64,000 bases of DNA from Bacteroidota bacterium. GTDB lineage: Bacteria > Bacteroidota > Bacteroidia > Bacteroidales > TTA-H9. The notes under the pieces were generated by a model. The model was not told the DNA's origin. It ran no database searches and saw nothing but the letters and a program-made list of their open reading frames with translations. The stretch lies in NCBI GenBank assembly GCA_003250395.1, contig QKGM01000007.1:95827-159826 (forward strand), given 5' to 3'. The position numbers and the translations under genes were made by a program. Positions within the stretch are counted from its first letter, which is position 1. Every line of letters begins with the position of its first letter. Below are positions 26,575-35,701 of the stretch, piece after piece.

Positions 26575-29007
26575 ATGAGAAAACTCTTACTTTTTGTTTC
26601 TCTTTTCATCTGGTTTGGCGCATCCGCACAGACGTTGCCTTATACCGACAATTTTGAAAGCTATACTACTGGTGGCTTTCTGGCTCAACAGAGTGGAGAT
26701 TGGTGGACAACCTGGAGTAATGCTCCGGGCACAGCCGAAGATGGTAAAATCAGTGAAGCATTCTCTCACAGTACCTCAAAAGCTGTTGTAATTGAAGGAA
26801 CCAACGATCAGGTTTTGAAATTAGGTAACAAGACTACCGGTCATTATGAACTTAAATGGTGGATGTATGTTGAAACCGGAAAATGCGGCTATTTCAATAT
26901 TCAACATTTCGAAACGCCAGGTGTCGAATGGGCTTTTGAAACCTATTTGAATGCTGATGGTAGTGGAACCCTAACTGTTGGAGATGTTGATTACACATTC
27001 GCTTATCCAAAAGATACCTGGTTTGAGGTTGTTAGTGATATCAATCTTGATGCTGATAACGCAAAGCTTACCATCAACGGTACAATGGTTCACGAATGGC
27101 CGTTCAGTTATCAAGGTGGTAGCACTACAGGAACTCTTCAACTCGGGGCTGTTAATTTTTATGCAGGAGGACCTACCGGTGAGACCCCCAAGTATTTCTT
27201 TGATGATATAAGTTACTCAGCTGCTCCAACTACACTTCTATGGGAAGATATGGAAGCTTATGCTGTGGATGCTTATCTTGCCGTGTCGAATCCTACATGG
27301 TTTACTACCTGGAGCGGAGCACCTGGAACTGCTGAAGACTCTAAGATTAAGGATACATACAGTCACAGCACTTCTAAATCAGCTATCGTCGAAGGAACAA
27401 CTGATCTTCTTCTGAAACTGGGTAATAAAGTGTCTGGTAAATATGACCTTTCTTGGTGGGTGTATGTTGAGACAGGTAAAGCTGGTTATTATAACGTTCA
27501 GCATTTTGAATCCCCTGGTACCGAATTTGCATTTGAAGTCTATTTTAATGCTGATGGCTCAGGTTTATTAACAGCTGGTGATGTAGATTATAATTTTACA
27601 TATCCTAAAGATACCTGGTTTGAGGTTAAACATGAAATAGATCTTGATATCGATAATATAAAACTTACTGTCAATGGTAATTTAGTTCATGAGTGGCCTT
27701 TCAGTTATCAGGCAAGCAGTGCATCAGGAACTAAGCAATTAGGAGGTGTTGACTTCTTTGCCGGTGCTGCAACTGGTGAAACTCCCAAATATTATTTTGA
27801 TGATGTTTTGTTTACCCAGGCTGGTGCATCAACTGATCCAATTATAACCGTGAATCCCGTTTCCTTCGACCTGCACACAATACCAGGTGGCATCGGAAGT
27901 AGTGTGCTAACGATTTCAAATGAGGGTGCTTCTGATCTCACTTTTAATACCAATATCATTTACGTTTTTGATGGTAAAAAGAATGCAGCCGTAATGCCAG
28001 AACAGAACATCAGTCCCAAATCCCTCTCATCAGGTGTAGCTTCTGCTGATCCAACACCATCTCCTGCAACCTGGAGCCCTGTTACGGATGATTATGTGCT
28101 TCATTATGATGGTGATAACGCTAGTGCTATAGGATGGAATACTGTACCAGTGACAGCAACAGTCGCTGCACGTTTTCTGAATCAACATACTTTACCTCAT
28201 GCTGGTATGGTTGTTTCTTCAGTTGATTTGATGGTGAATGACCTCAATACAACAGGTAGTAATGAAATGTCTGTAGTAATATATGGAATGGGTACAAGTT
28301 ATGAGCCAGGCGAGTTACTTTATACTCAAACATTTACCCCATTTGGAAACAGCTGGGAACACATTGTTCTTAATACTCCGGTAACTGTAACCGGTGAAGA
28401 ACTTTGGATTGGTTATACTTTTACTCAAAGCGATGCAGGTATCTATATTCCTGGTACCGATGAAGGTCCAAATGATGTTAATGGTGACTGGATTAAGTCT
28501 GGGATAGCTTGGTCACATCTCTCAAATAATCCAGCTCTTCCTTATAACTGGAATATCAGAGCTAATCTTACTGGTACAGTCAGCCCTCATTGGCTTACAG
28601 TTGCACCCACAACGGGAACAGTTATCCCGGCTGGCTCAACAGATATCAATGTTAATTATAATGCTACTGATCTTGAAGTTGGTAATATTTATAACGCTAT
28701 TATTCGTATTCTTTCCAATGATCCCGAAACACCACAGCTCGATGTTCCTGTTAAATTGGGGCTGTATGATGGAATAGAAGAAGGCTCGAATATAGCTGTT
28801 GCTGTATATCCCAATCCTGCTAATGATGTCCTCAATATTCGTACCGCCAACCGTGTTGTTGAAGTTCGCATATTGAACCTGACTGGTCAGGTGATTTCAA
28901 GTAGCAATACTTCTACTGTTAACGTATCGGAGTTACCTACCGGAACCTATCTCATTCAGGTAACCACCGACAACGGTACAGCCAATATGAAGTTTAATAA
29001 GAACTAA
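26575..29007 (+). CDS. T9SS-secreted protein with duplicated beta-sandwich domain and interrupted Ig-like domain
   Basis: An 810-residue exported protein. Residues 1-18 are a signal peptide ending ASAQ. Two tandem copies of a domain of about 195 residues (about 20-218 and 222-420) share many identical stretches, such as FFDDISYS/YFDDVLFT, TWFEV and VHEWPFSYQ; each looks like a LamG/MAM-type jelly roll. At 423 an Ig-like strand set starts (ITVNPVSFDL...SNEGASDLTF). It is interrupted from about 494 to 665 by another beta-rich domain and resumes as HWLTVAPTTGTV...RILSNDPETP. Residues 742-810 are a type A sorting domain (VYPNPANDVLNI, LPTGTYLIQV), so the protein should cross the outer membrane through T9SS. 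No catalytic motif is seen; ligand or carbohydrate binding is a guess. Confidence 0.85.
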   Translation: MRKLLLFVSLFIWFGASAQTLPYTDNFESYTTGGFLAQQSGDWWTTWSNAPGTAEDGKISEAFSHSTSKAVVIEGTNDQVLKLGNKTTGHYELKWWMYVETGKCGYFNIQHFETPGVEWAFETYLNADGSGTLTVGDVDYTFAYPKDTWFEVVSDINLDADNAKLTINGTMVHEWPFSYQGGSTTGTLQLGAVNFYAGGPTGETPKYFFDDISYSAAPTTLLWEDMEAYAVDAYLAVSNPTWFTTWSGAPGTAEDSKIKDTYSHSTSKSAIVEGTTDLLLKLGNKVSGKYDLSWWVYVETGKAGYYNVQHFESPGTEFAFEVYFNADGSGLLTAGDVDYNFTYPKDTWFEVKHEIDLDIDNIKLTVNGNLVHEWPFSYQASSASGTKQLGGVDFFAGAATGETPKYYFDDVLFTQAGASTDPIITVNPVSFDLHTIPGGIGSSVLTISNEGASDLTFNTNIIYVFDGKKNAAVMPEQNISPKSLSSGVASADPTPSPATWSPVTDDYVLHYDGDNASAIGWNTVPVTATVAARFLNQHTLPHAGMVVSSVDLMVNDLNTTGSNEMSVVIYGMGTSYEPGELLYTQTFTPFGNSWEHIVLNTPVTVTGEELWIGYTFTQSDAGIYIPGTDEGPNDVNGDWIKSGIAWSHLSNNPALPYNWNIRANLTGTVSPHWLTVAPTTGTVIPAGSTDINVNYNATDLEVGNIYNAIIRILSNDPETPQLDVPVKLGLYDGIEEGSNIAVAVYPNPANDVLNIRTANRVVEVRILNLTGQVISSSNTSTVNVSELPTGTYLIQVTTDNGTANMKFNKN

Positions 29008-29024
29008 CATCTTAAATGTTAGAG

Positions 29025-29064
29025 TAATAAAAGAGGCCATCCGTAAGGATGGCCTCTTTTATTA
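29025..29064. terminator. Bidirectional terminator between the T9SS gene and recJ
   Basis: A perfect 18-base stem (TAATAAAAGAGGCCATCC and its complement) with a GTAA tetraloop. A-rich and T-rich flanks lie inside the stem, so it can serve both converging genes. Confidence 0.92.
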
Positions 29065-29107
29065 CGTTGTATATGGAATTTGTAGACAAAGAGCTTCTAT
29101 TGCGATA

Positions 29108-30850
29108 TTAAGGAACACCCATTTTCATGTCCTTGACATTTAGTTGAAGTGTTGTCTTTCCGTTCCAGTCATTCTCTTCAATCTGATAACAAATGTTAAA
29201 AGGAGTTCCTTTATGAATGTCTGAAAATGAATCGCCTAACTGAAAAGCGATTCCTGAAATTGGGAAGCCACTAATGTGAGGATGTACCACAGAAAGTTTG
29301 ATATGGTTTTTACCAACAATTCGGGAATAACCTGTATCCATAACCCTTTCTGTCAGAAAGATCGGCGCCATATTACCTGGACCGAATGGTGCAAATTGTT
29401 TTAAAATAGTATAGAATTTTGGGTTGATATCACCTAACGTTAGGATGGCATCTATCTCAACTTCAGGAACAGGGGGCCCTGTTTTAAATACCTCTCGTGC
29501 ATATGCTTCAAAGCAATTTCTGAATGCCTCAAGGTTTTCTGGCTTCAGGGACAATCCGGCAGCGTACTTGTGTCCTCCAAAATGTTCAAGTAAATCTGAA
29601 CAATGATCAACGGCATCATAGATATCAAAATCTTTAATCGAACGAGCAGAACCTGTAATCATTCCATTACTCTTGCAGAAAATGATTGTTGGCCTGTAGA
29701 AGACTTCGGTAAGCCTTGACGCCACTATACCAATAACCCCCTTGTGCCAGTCTGGCCTGTATAACACAGTTGTAAGATTATCTTTAAGGGTCGGGTCGTT
29801 GATAATGCTGTCAAGGGCTTCCTGGGTGGTCTGAGAGTCCAGACTTCGCCTTTCATTATTGCAGTTATTAATCTGATCCGCCATTATATGTGCCTCTTCA
29901 AGTGAACGCGTAACCAAAAGGTCCACTGAATTTCTGCCAGTCTCAATTCTCCCGGCTGCATTGATTCTGGGGCCAACTCCAAACACCAGGTCGCTGATTG
30001 TAAGTTCTTTGTTGAAGTAGAATGGTCCTCCTGATGTTCGGCCGACTCCTGTTACTAAAACCAGGGCTTCAAATCCGGGTCTCGGTTTTGAGTTAATAAG
30101 TTGAAGCCCATAATACGCAAGAATTCTGTTCTCTCCTGTAATGGGAACGATATCGCTTGCAATGCTGACAACTACAAGATCCAAATATTCTGTAAGAGAA
30201 TCGAAAGGTAGCCCTTTTTTTGTAGAGAGTGCCTGAATAAGCTTGAACCCAACACCACAGCCACTTAATTCATCAAAGGGATAGGAACAATCTGAACGTT
30301 TGGGATCCAAAACTGCGACTGCATTTGGTAGCTCATCACCCGGACGGTGATGATCACAAATGATGAAATCAACCCCCTTGGTAGCAGCATATGCAATTTT
30401 TTCGACGGCCTTTATTCCGCAATCCAATGCTATTATAAGGGAAAACCCATTTTTTGAGGCGTAGTCTATGCTTTGATAACTGATTCCATAACCTTCAATG
30501 TATCGGTCAGGAATGTAAAAATCGAGTGATTCGACAAATTGACGTAACCAGGTGTAGACCAGGGCAACAGCTGTTGTGCCATCAACATCGTAATCGCCGT
30601 ACACCAGAATCTTTTCTTCATTTTTTATAGCAGCCTCAATTCTTGCAACAGCCTTCTCCATATCTTTCATCAAAAATGGATCGTGAAGTTGGTCAAGCTG
30701 AGGTCGAAAGAATAGTCGGGCTTCTTCGAAGGTCGATATCCCACGCTGTACCAACAATGAGGCCAGAACCTCATTAACATTGAGTTCTTTGGAAAGCCTT
30801 TTGGTAATTGTGGGGTCGCCTTGCGGTTTGACTATCCAGTTTTTTTCCAT
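29108..30850 (-). CDS. recJ: Single-stranded-DNA-specific exonuclease RecJ
   Basis: A 580-residue 5'-3' ssDNA exonuclease of recombination and mismatch repair. DHH-superfamily motifs are visible: GDYDVDGTTA near residue 82 (Mn-binding), ALDCGI and the IICDHHRPGDELP segment near residue 160. The DHHA1 domain near residue 400 contains GGHKYAAGLSL, and a C-terminal OB-like domain follows. Length is normal. It converges with the T9SS gene over a shared terminator. Confidence 0.96.
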   Translation of the reverse strand: MEKNWIVKPQGDPTITKRLSKELNVNEVLASLLVQRGISTFEEARLFFRPQLDQLHDPFLMKDMEKAVARIEAAIKNEEKILVYGDYDVDGTTAVALVYTWLRQFVESLDFYIPDRYIEGYGISYQSIDYASKNGFSLIIALDCGIKAVEKIAYAATKGVDFIICDHHRPGDELPNAVAVLDPKRSDCSYPFDELSGCGVGFKLIQALSTKKGLPFDSLTEYLDLVVVSIASDIVPITGENRILAYYGLQLINSKPRPGFEALVLVTGVGRTSGGPFYFNKELTISDLVFGVGPRINAAGRIETGRNSVDLLVTRSLEEAHIMADQINNCNNERRSLDSQTTQEALDSIINDPTLKDNLTTVLYRPDWHKGVIGIVASRLTEVFYRPTIIFCKSNGMITGSARSIKDFDIYDAVDHCSDLLEHFGGHKYAAGLSLKPENLEAFRNCFEAYAREVFKTGPPVPEVEIDAILTLGDINPKFYTILKQFAPFGPGNMAPIFLTERVMDTGYSRIVGKNHIKLSVVHPHISGFPISGIAFQLGDSFSDIHKGTPFNICYQIEENDWNGKTTLQLNVKDMKMGVP

Positions 30851-30989
30851 GATTTATTTTGAATCGGTAAAGTTACGAAAAAATAGACGTTCTCGACTTC
30901 CCTTGGGGAATGTCCCTAAGCATGGTCTTATAAAGGGAATGACAGATACCGATAATCAAAATGAAGCAGGAAACTATATTACGCTAATA

Positions 30990-32189
30990 TCAAAAAATAA
31001 TAGCCAGTCCGGCTCCTGTGTAATCGGCCTGACCGAGATTTGCCTTAATGTAGATTCCGATTCTCAAGTTCCATGACGCATTTATTGGATCAAATATATA
31101 CCAGTTGAAACCTAGTTTATTTGAGTTGATGAGTTTGGCCCCTTCGCCGACGTGCAAAATTTGTGAATCATAATCTTTACGAAAAGGGTTGTGCATATAA
31201 AACCCAATGCGTGTATCAAGCCCCAGATGTCCCAGTATAAACTCGTGACCAGCATACACAATAATTGTCGAGGCATAAAGCCATTCCTGATGATCTGTTA
31301 AATGGTTCAATACGCTGAAATCGTAAAAACTGCTGTAATAATTATACTCGATTGAAGCTGTGAATGTGTGCAATCGGGATGGGAGCCAGCGAATACCCAT
31401 ACCAAACCCATAGATCGGATAACATATACCTCCTGTTGGCTCAGTCGATTCGCCAAACTCATGTATTCCTCCAAGTAGTTCAACAACCATCTGGTATCGG
31501 TCTGGAAGAGTGTCGGGATGTATAAACCGGTTTCGATTAAAGACCTTGTCAGTTCTTAGCTTAATTCCGGCAAAAAGACATGGCATATTTATTCCAAGAT
31601 TGGGTAATCGGGTATGTCCGTTACTGAAATGGACAAAGGAAAACCCAGTTTCAAAATTTATTTGATCATTAAGTGGTACCCCGGCAATCACTGCTACTTG
31701 GGTCATATTCGCCAGTGAAGATCCCATCAGTGTATTCTCAGGATTTGAGATTTCATGATATGGATTTGTAAACCATGCAAACCCCATCCCTAACCTGAGG
31801 TTCAAGTCCCAACTTGTTGAACGGTTGACCCGCCACATAAGATAAGGCATCAATCCAATTACATTACCTAATACATGTTGATCTCCAAGACTCCCTGCCA
31901 TTACTGAAAGTCCGGATTCAGGAAATAGTATATCAGATTGCCATTTTTTATACCCGAACGTTTGCTGTCCGAGGTTAAGTTGTCCGAGAAAGGCAATTGA
32001 ACGGGACGGAAATGTTGGATAGTTTTTTAAGATTATACCAGTATGGAGATTAAAACTTGTAACCGGAACAGACTTGTTTATTGTATCATTTATCCGGGCT
32101 ACTGTTTTATTAATAGTTACTGACCACACCAAAAGCCCTACGAGGAGATGAAGCAGCAGATCCTTTTTAACAGAATTGACTATTGACAT
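30990..32189 (-). CDS. PagL-like lipid A 3-O-deacylase (acyloxyacyl hydrolase family)
   Basis: A 399-residue outer-membrane beta-barrel candidate with an N-terminal membrane-targeting segment (about 8-30). The region near residue 185 has VHFSNGHTRLPNLGIN, which matches the active-site motif (HxSN followed by PNxGxN) of the PagL family, whose His and Ser remove the 3-O acyl chain of lipid A. The protein is about twice the size of Pseudomonas PagL. That is usual for the Bacteroidota versions, which are annotated as acyloxyacyl hydrolase. Alternating beta strands continue to a C-terminal aromatic residue (AIIF), as in outer-membrane proteins. It lies 14 bases downstream of a membrane cyclase gene and is probably cotranscribed with it. 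Confidence 0.75.
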   Translation of the reverse strand: MSIVNSVKKDLLLHLLVGLLVWSVTINKTVARINDTINKSVPVTSFNLHTGIILKNYPTFPSRSIAFLGQLNLGQQTFGYKKWQSDILFPESGLSVMAGSLGDQHVLGNVIGLMPYLMWRVNRSTSWDLNLRLGMGFAWFTNPYHEISNPENTLMGSSLANMTQVAVIAGVPLNDQINFETGFSFVHFSNGHTRLPNLGINMPCLFAGIKLRTDKVFNRNRFIHPDTLPDRYQMVVELLGGIHEFGESTEPTGGICYPIYGFGMGIRWLPSRLHTFTASIEYNYYSSFYDFSVLNHLTDHQEWLYASTIIVYAGHEFILGHLGLDTRIGFYMHNPFRKDYDSQILHVGEGAKLINSNKLGFNWYIFDPINASWNLRIGIYIKANLGQADYTGAGLAIIF

Positions 32190-32203
32190 CCTTATAATTC
32201 GGA

Positions 32204-34348
32204 CTATTTGGTGTTAATTACCTCTACACCGTCCCAATCTTCAGGGATGCCCTGGTGGAGGTTCGTAATACAACGTTGTTGGTAGAGTCGTGCTGCGCCA
32301 TCAGAGGGATTTCCATGTACAACCGCATTGAAGTATTCAAGAGCATCCTCGAAACGTTTTGAACGGTATAATTCCAATCCATGATTGAAATCTGCCCGGG
32401 TCTTCATTCTAAGTTCTTTCTCCTTGTCGGATTCGCCATCAAGTATTTCAAAGATGTATACAGATTCTTTTTTACCTTTAACTTTTACAATATCAAGAAA
32501 ACGATATGAGTATTGGAATGGATCATCAAGTTTGATTAAGGTGTCCTGAGAGATAATAACAGCAGAACTGTATATTTTCGTTAACCCTTCGAGCCTGCTT
32601 GCTAAATTTACGGCATCAGAAATCACTGTCCCTTCCATCCGTCCATGCCCTCCTACAACACCAAGCATCAGGTCTCCGGTGTGAATCCCGACTCCCATAT
32701 TAAGATGAGGTTTCCCTTCTGTTTCTCTTACCTGGTTATAATCGTTTAAGGTTCGACGCATTTCAATAGCTGCATTGATGGCATTTTCAACTTTACCACT
32801 AAACAAAGCCATAATGCTGTCTCCCATGTATTTGTCAATAAACCCGTGATGCCGACTGATTACAGGCTCCATTAATCCAAGATAATTATTTATAAAATCG
32901 AAGTTTTCCTGAAGAGTCATTGACTCCGAAAGTGAAGTAAAATCCCGGATATCAGTAAAGAGTACCGACATTTCTTTTTGTACCTGGTCGCCAAGCTGGA
33001 TGTCAGTAATAGATTCTTTTCCAAGCATATCAAGAAACTGACGGGGAACAAATCTAAAATAGGATTCATTAATCCGGTTGATGCTGCCAATATACTCACT
33101 AATTCGTCGGGTCATATCGTTATATCCTTCAGTCAGTTCGCCTAACTCATCATTCGTCCTGACAAGAGCATAGCTGTTAAGGGCACCTTCACCTGTTTGT
33201 TTCATGTTGGATAACAGTTCTTTCACCGGAAATACCAGATCCTCAGTATTCCATTTGATAAAGAAAAAGATGTAGAGTAACGATACAAAAATGCCACTGT
33301 AGATACCAATCATCATTACCAGGCTGTTCAGGGCATTGACATAAAACAGGGAGTCAGATGATCCTTCGTCAAATCTCAGAGCCCCGCCAAATGCTGTCTG
33401 ATCTCCAAGTAATACCCTCTTTACATCTTCGGGAGCTTCCCTGATATTGAACCCAAGATCAGATACACTGGTGAAACTTTGTAATAAATATATGATTACA
33501 ACCAGTAAAGGAAGCAAAGTGGTTGTTCCGCTGGTGATCCATAGTCTGCTTTTAATACGACCTGTTGCTGACCTGAAAACACGGGTGTGCATCTCTTCAT
33601 GGCTATAAATGTGCTCCAGATATTTAATGTGTACACGATGTCTGGTCCAATAGAATGCGAACATCACTACCAATAATGACGCAATCAGCGAGATGTAGAA
33701 AAATTGCCGGTCATAGGCTCCTACTGCCTCATTGATATAGGAATCGGTATTTTGGAGTGTAATTAAAACGGAAACATGCCCAATTCCAAAAGCAAAAAAA
33801 AGTATAAGTGCGTGAATAACAGGTAGTTTAAGTACCCATTTCTTGCACAGCGCGTGCAGTTTGTAAGAGACTTGTTTCCCTTTGCGCCGGATTCTGAAAT
33901 ATCTCTTGAATGGATAATTGACAAACATACCGGCAACAATAGCCATGAGAAGCAATCTTATCTGTAAATCCATACTACTTCCAACAGCACTACCATTATC
34001 GGCATCCTGATTATTGGTTGTTGTGACCATGGCAATTGAATCGTTAGCCATTGTCACAATTTTATTAAGTGTATCTCTGTTTTCCGCCTTATTTACTCCC
34101 GAAAGATCAGAGTTAAGGCTGTCAACCTGTCGTTTGCTGACAGAGTCATTTAAATTCCGGAATTTCCCATAACCCTCAAAATGCCTTCCTGGGGTCAGCT
34201 TTTCTGCATTTTTAACATAAAGCAGTAACAAGAAAGGAGTAACCAGTAAATAATAGATGATTATAGATGTAAAATATACCCGCAGGCCATGTACTCTTGG
34301 AATTGCCCGGCGGGTTTTCTTTTTTACTGTGGTTCTGATTTTATCCAT
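32204..34348 (-). CDS. Membrane-bound class III adenylate/guanylate cyclase
   Basis: A 714-residue protein with about six membrane helices (near 27-47, 132-150, 175-197, 213-235, 278-298, 340-365), a HAMP domain (about 365-418) and a class III cyclase domain (about 445-630). Metal-binding Asp residues lie in FTDIRDFT, and KYMGDSIMA follows. The segment SDAVNLASRLEG has the Asp plus the Asn and Arg of transition-state binding, so the site looks complete and ATP-type (Lys/Asp pair). A TPR-like helix pair (about 655-690) ends the protein. The loop between helices 1 and 2 is periplasmic or cytoplasmic and low in complexity (Asn/Asp/Ser-rich). Its product would be cAMP, acting on unknown targets. 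The PagL-like gene follows after 14 bases. Confidence 0.85.
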   Translation of the reverse strand: MDKIRTTVKKKTRRAIPRVHGLRVYFTSIIIYYLLVTPFLLLLYVKNAEKLTPGRHFEGYGKFRNLNDSVSKRQVDSLNSDLSGVNKAENRDTLNKIVTMANDSIAMVTTTNNQDADNGSAVGSSMDLQIRLLLMAIVAGMFVNYPFKRYFRIRRKGKQVSYKLHALCKKWVLKLPVIHALILFFAFGIGHVSVLITLQNTDSYINEAVGAYDRQFFYISLIASLLVVMFAFYWTRHRVHIKYLEHIYSHEEMHTRVFRSATGRIKSRLWITSGTTTLLPLLVVIIYLLQSFTSVSDLGFNIREAPEDVKRVLLGDQTAFGGALRFDEGSSDSLFYVNALNSLVMMIGIYSGIFVSLLYIFFFIKWNTEDLVFPVKELLSNMKQTGEGALNSYALVRTNDELGELTEGYNDMTRRISEYIGSINRINESYFRFVPRQFLDMLGKESITDIQLGDQVQKEMSVLFTDIRDFTSLSESMTLQENFDFINNYLGLMEPVISRHHGFIDKYMGDSIMALFSGKVENAINAAIEMRRTLNDYNQVRETEGKPHLNMGVGIHTGDLMLGVVGGHGRMEGTVISDAVNLASRLEGLTKIYSSAVIISQDTLIKLDDPFQYSYRFLDIVKVKGKKESVYIFEILDGESDKEKELRMKTRADFNHGLELYRSKRFEDALEYFNAVVHGNPSDGAARLYQQRCITNLHQGIPEDWDGVEVINTK

Positions 34349-34458
34349 TATGGTTTATGCGCCATGTTTGTGACTTGGACCCTATCACAAGCCTGCAGGT
34401 TACGCGAATGTAAAAATATGGATTATTCCTTATTGTACTGTTGTTCCGGTCAAAAAAA

Positions 34459-35013
34459 CTAAACATTAAGATGCCAGCTTTTACCATCCGTGTCTATCCG
34501 TTTTAGCGTTTTTGGCAGAGAAAGATAACCCGGGCCGGTTTTGATGTGAACAGAGGCTATCGGTATCAGATCCTCTATGGTTTTTAATCCAATCCATGGT
34601 GGCCTTCGTTCTATTAAGATCAGGATTGACGGTTCCGCTACAGATCTAAGTGCACGCGATTCGGCAACTATTAATGCATCGGATGGGGCAATTGTTAAAA
34701 ACTCAGATACTGCTTTCTCCAAATAATCCTTTTGCGCTCTCACATACCATGAACGACGTGCCCCCGCTAATAGCATCCTTGATGTGTCGCTACCCCCGCT
34801 TCGATCAGTTTCTTCTTCAATCGAGAAAGTTTGAGGCTGTTGTTCCGGATGATTTCCGTGAAAAGTTTCTTCCTCTGGTCGTATTGTACTTACCTTCAGT
34901 CCGATAATTTTATTGCGATCTGCAAATTTGCGGATAATGGCATCAACCAGCGTAGTTTTTCCAACGTTACGAGCATTCCCGGTAACAATAAGTAAATTTG
35001 GAATTATTATCAT
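34459..35013 (-). CDS. MobB-like P-loop NTPase of unknown role
   Basis: A 184-residue soluble protein whose N-terminus has a Walker A motif, GNARNVGKTTLVDAII (residues 12-27), of the MobB/SIMIBI type. A Walker B-like acidic site sits in DALIVAESRALRS near residue 112, and EETDRSGGSDTSRMLLAGA near residue 68 resembles the conserved middle segment of MobB. MobB is an accessory GTPase of molybdopterin guanine dinucleotide synthesis, but no other molybdenum cofactor gene is in this window and the C-terminal half does not look like MobB. I therefore call only the fold. It stands alone, divergent from the small secreted protein gene at 35235. Confidence 0.65.
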   Translation of the reverse strand: MIIIPNLLIVTGNARNVGKTTLVDAIIRKFADRNKIIGLKVSTIRPEEETFHGNHPEQQPQTFSIEEETDRSGGSDTSRMLLAGARRSWYVRAQKDYLEKAVSEFLTIAPSDALIVAESRALRSVAEPSILILIERRPPWIGLKTIEDLIPIASVHIKTGPGYLSLPKTLKRIDTDGKSWHLNV

Positions 35014-35113
35014 ATTTATATGTTACTTACAATTTAAGACTAAGCATCCTTAAATCAATGAGAAAAGTATTATACTAAGTTTGTCTTATTTTGTTTCAGT
35101 TCATATGTAATCG

Positions 35114-35138
35114 AGTACTTTTTATGAATAAAAGTACT
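35114..35138. repeat. 9-base inverted repeat in a divergent intergenic region
   Basis: AGTACTTTT (35114-35122) and AAAAGTACT (35130-35138) are perfectly complementary around a 7-base spacer. It lies between a minus-strand gene starting at 35013 and a plus-strand gene starting at 35235. It may be an operator or a hairpin of either leader; a terminator is unlikely because no gene ends here. Confidence 0.6.
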
Positions 35139-35234
35139 TTTCTACTCATTTTAATCCCTGACGAACGAAGGATAGCTGTTTTTTTTTTGTCAATAGTAGT
35201 AATCATTTATTAATTTCACCAAACATTATTAACT

Positions 35235-35624
35235 ATGAAAAAGATTTTGTATTCTGTCGTTCTGGCTTTTGCTTTGATTGTTTCCGCTCAAGTCGATGCT
35301 CAGGTTTCATCTTCAAGTATTGCTGATACATCAATTAAAATTCAGCAATTACCAGGTCGAAATTTTGTAGATACAAACAAAGACGGAGTTTGTGATAATT
35401 GGTCTTCCCGTCCTGCCAATGGCAGGGGGCGTCAATTTGTTGATGCAAATAACGATGGTGTTTGTGATCGGTTTTCTCAGGGAAACAGGCAAGGAACCGG
35501 ACGTAACCAGGGATGTTTTAGAGGAAATGGACATGGCCCAAGACATGGATTTCGCAAGGGAAGATGCGGATACAGAAATAACCAGGTCATTTCTCAGCCT
35601 TCAAATGATAAACCAACAAAGTAG
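35235..35624 (+). CDS. Small secreted protein with two DxNxDG repeats and a Gly/His/Arg-rich tail
   Basis: A 129-residue protein with a signal peptide (VLAFALIVSAQVDAQ, cleavage near 23). Two near-identical motifs, FVDTNKDGVCD (about 44) and FVDANNDGVCD (about 66), fit the Ca2+-binding loop DxNxDGxxD of dockerin/EF-hand type and each adds a Cys. The tail (about 80-115) is rich in Gly, Arg, His and Cys and includes GPRHGFRKG. The family is not one I can name. It precedes an ECF sigma/anti-sigma/Spy-like run; a hairpin terminator separates it from the sigma gene. A role in metal binding at the envelope is plausible from the motifs but unproven. Confidence 0.7.
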   Translation: MKKILYSVVLAFALIVSAQVDAQVSSSSIADTSIKIQQLPGRNFVDTNKDGVCDNWSSRPANGRGRQFVDANNDGVCDRFSQGNRQGTGRNQGCFRGNGHGPRHGFRKGRCGYRNNQVISQPSNDKPTK

Positions 35625-35650
35625 GAGTATATTAACTTTGGTAATAAATT

Positions 35651-35684
35651 GGAGTCGGACTGTTTAAACAGCCCACTCCTTTTT
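35651..35684 (+). terminator. Hairpin after the DxNxDG protein gene
   Basis: GGAGT / ACTCC outer stem, one mismatch, inner GG..CC and a self-complementary CTGTTTAAACAG core, then TTTTT, 26 bases after the stop. It may end the small gene's transcript or attenuate read-through into the sigma operon, whose ATG is at 35702. Confidence 0.7.
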
Positions 35685-35701
35685 CTGGTTCCCAACTCTA
35701 T

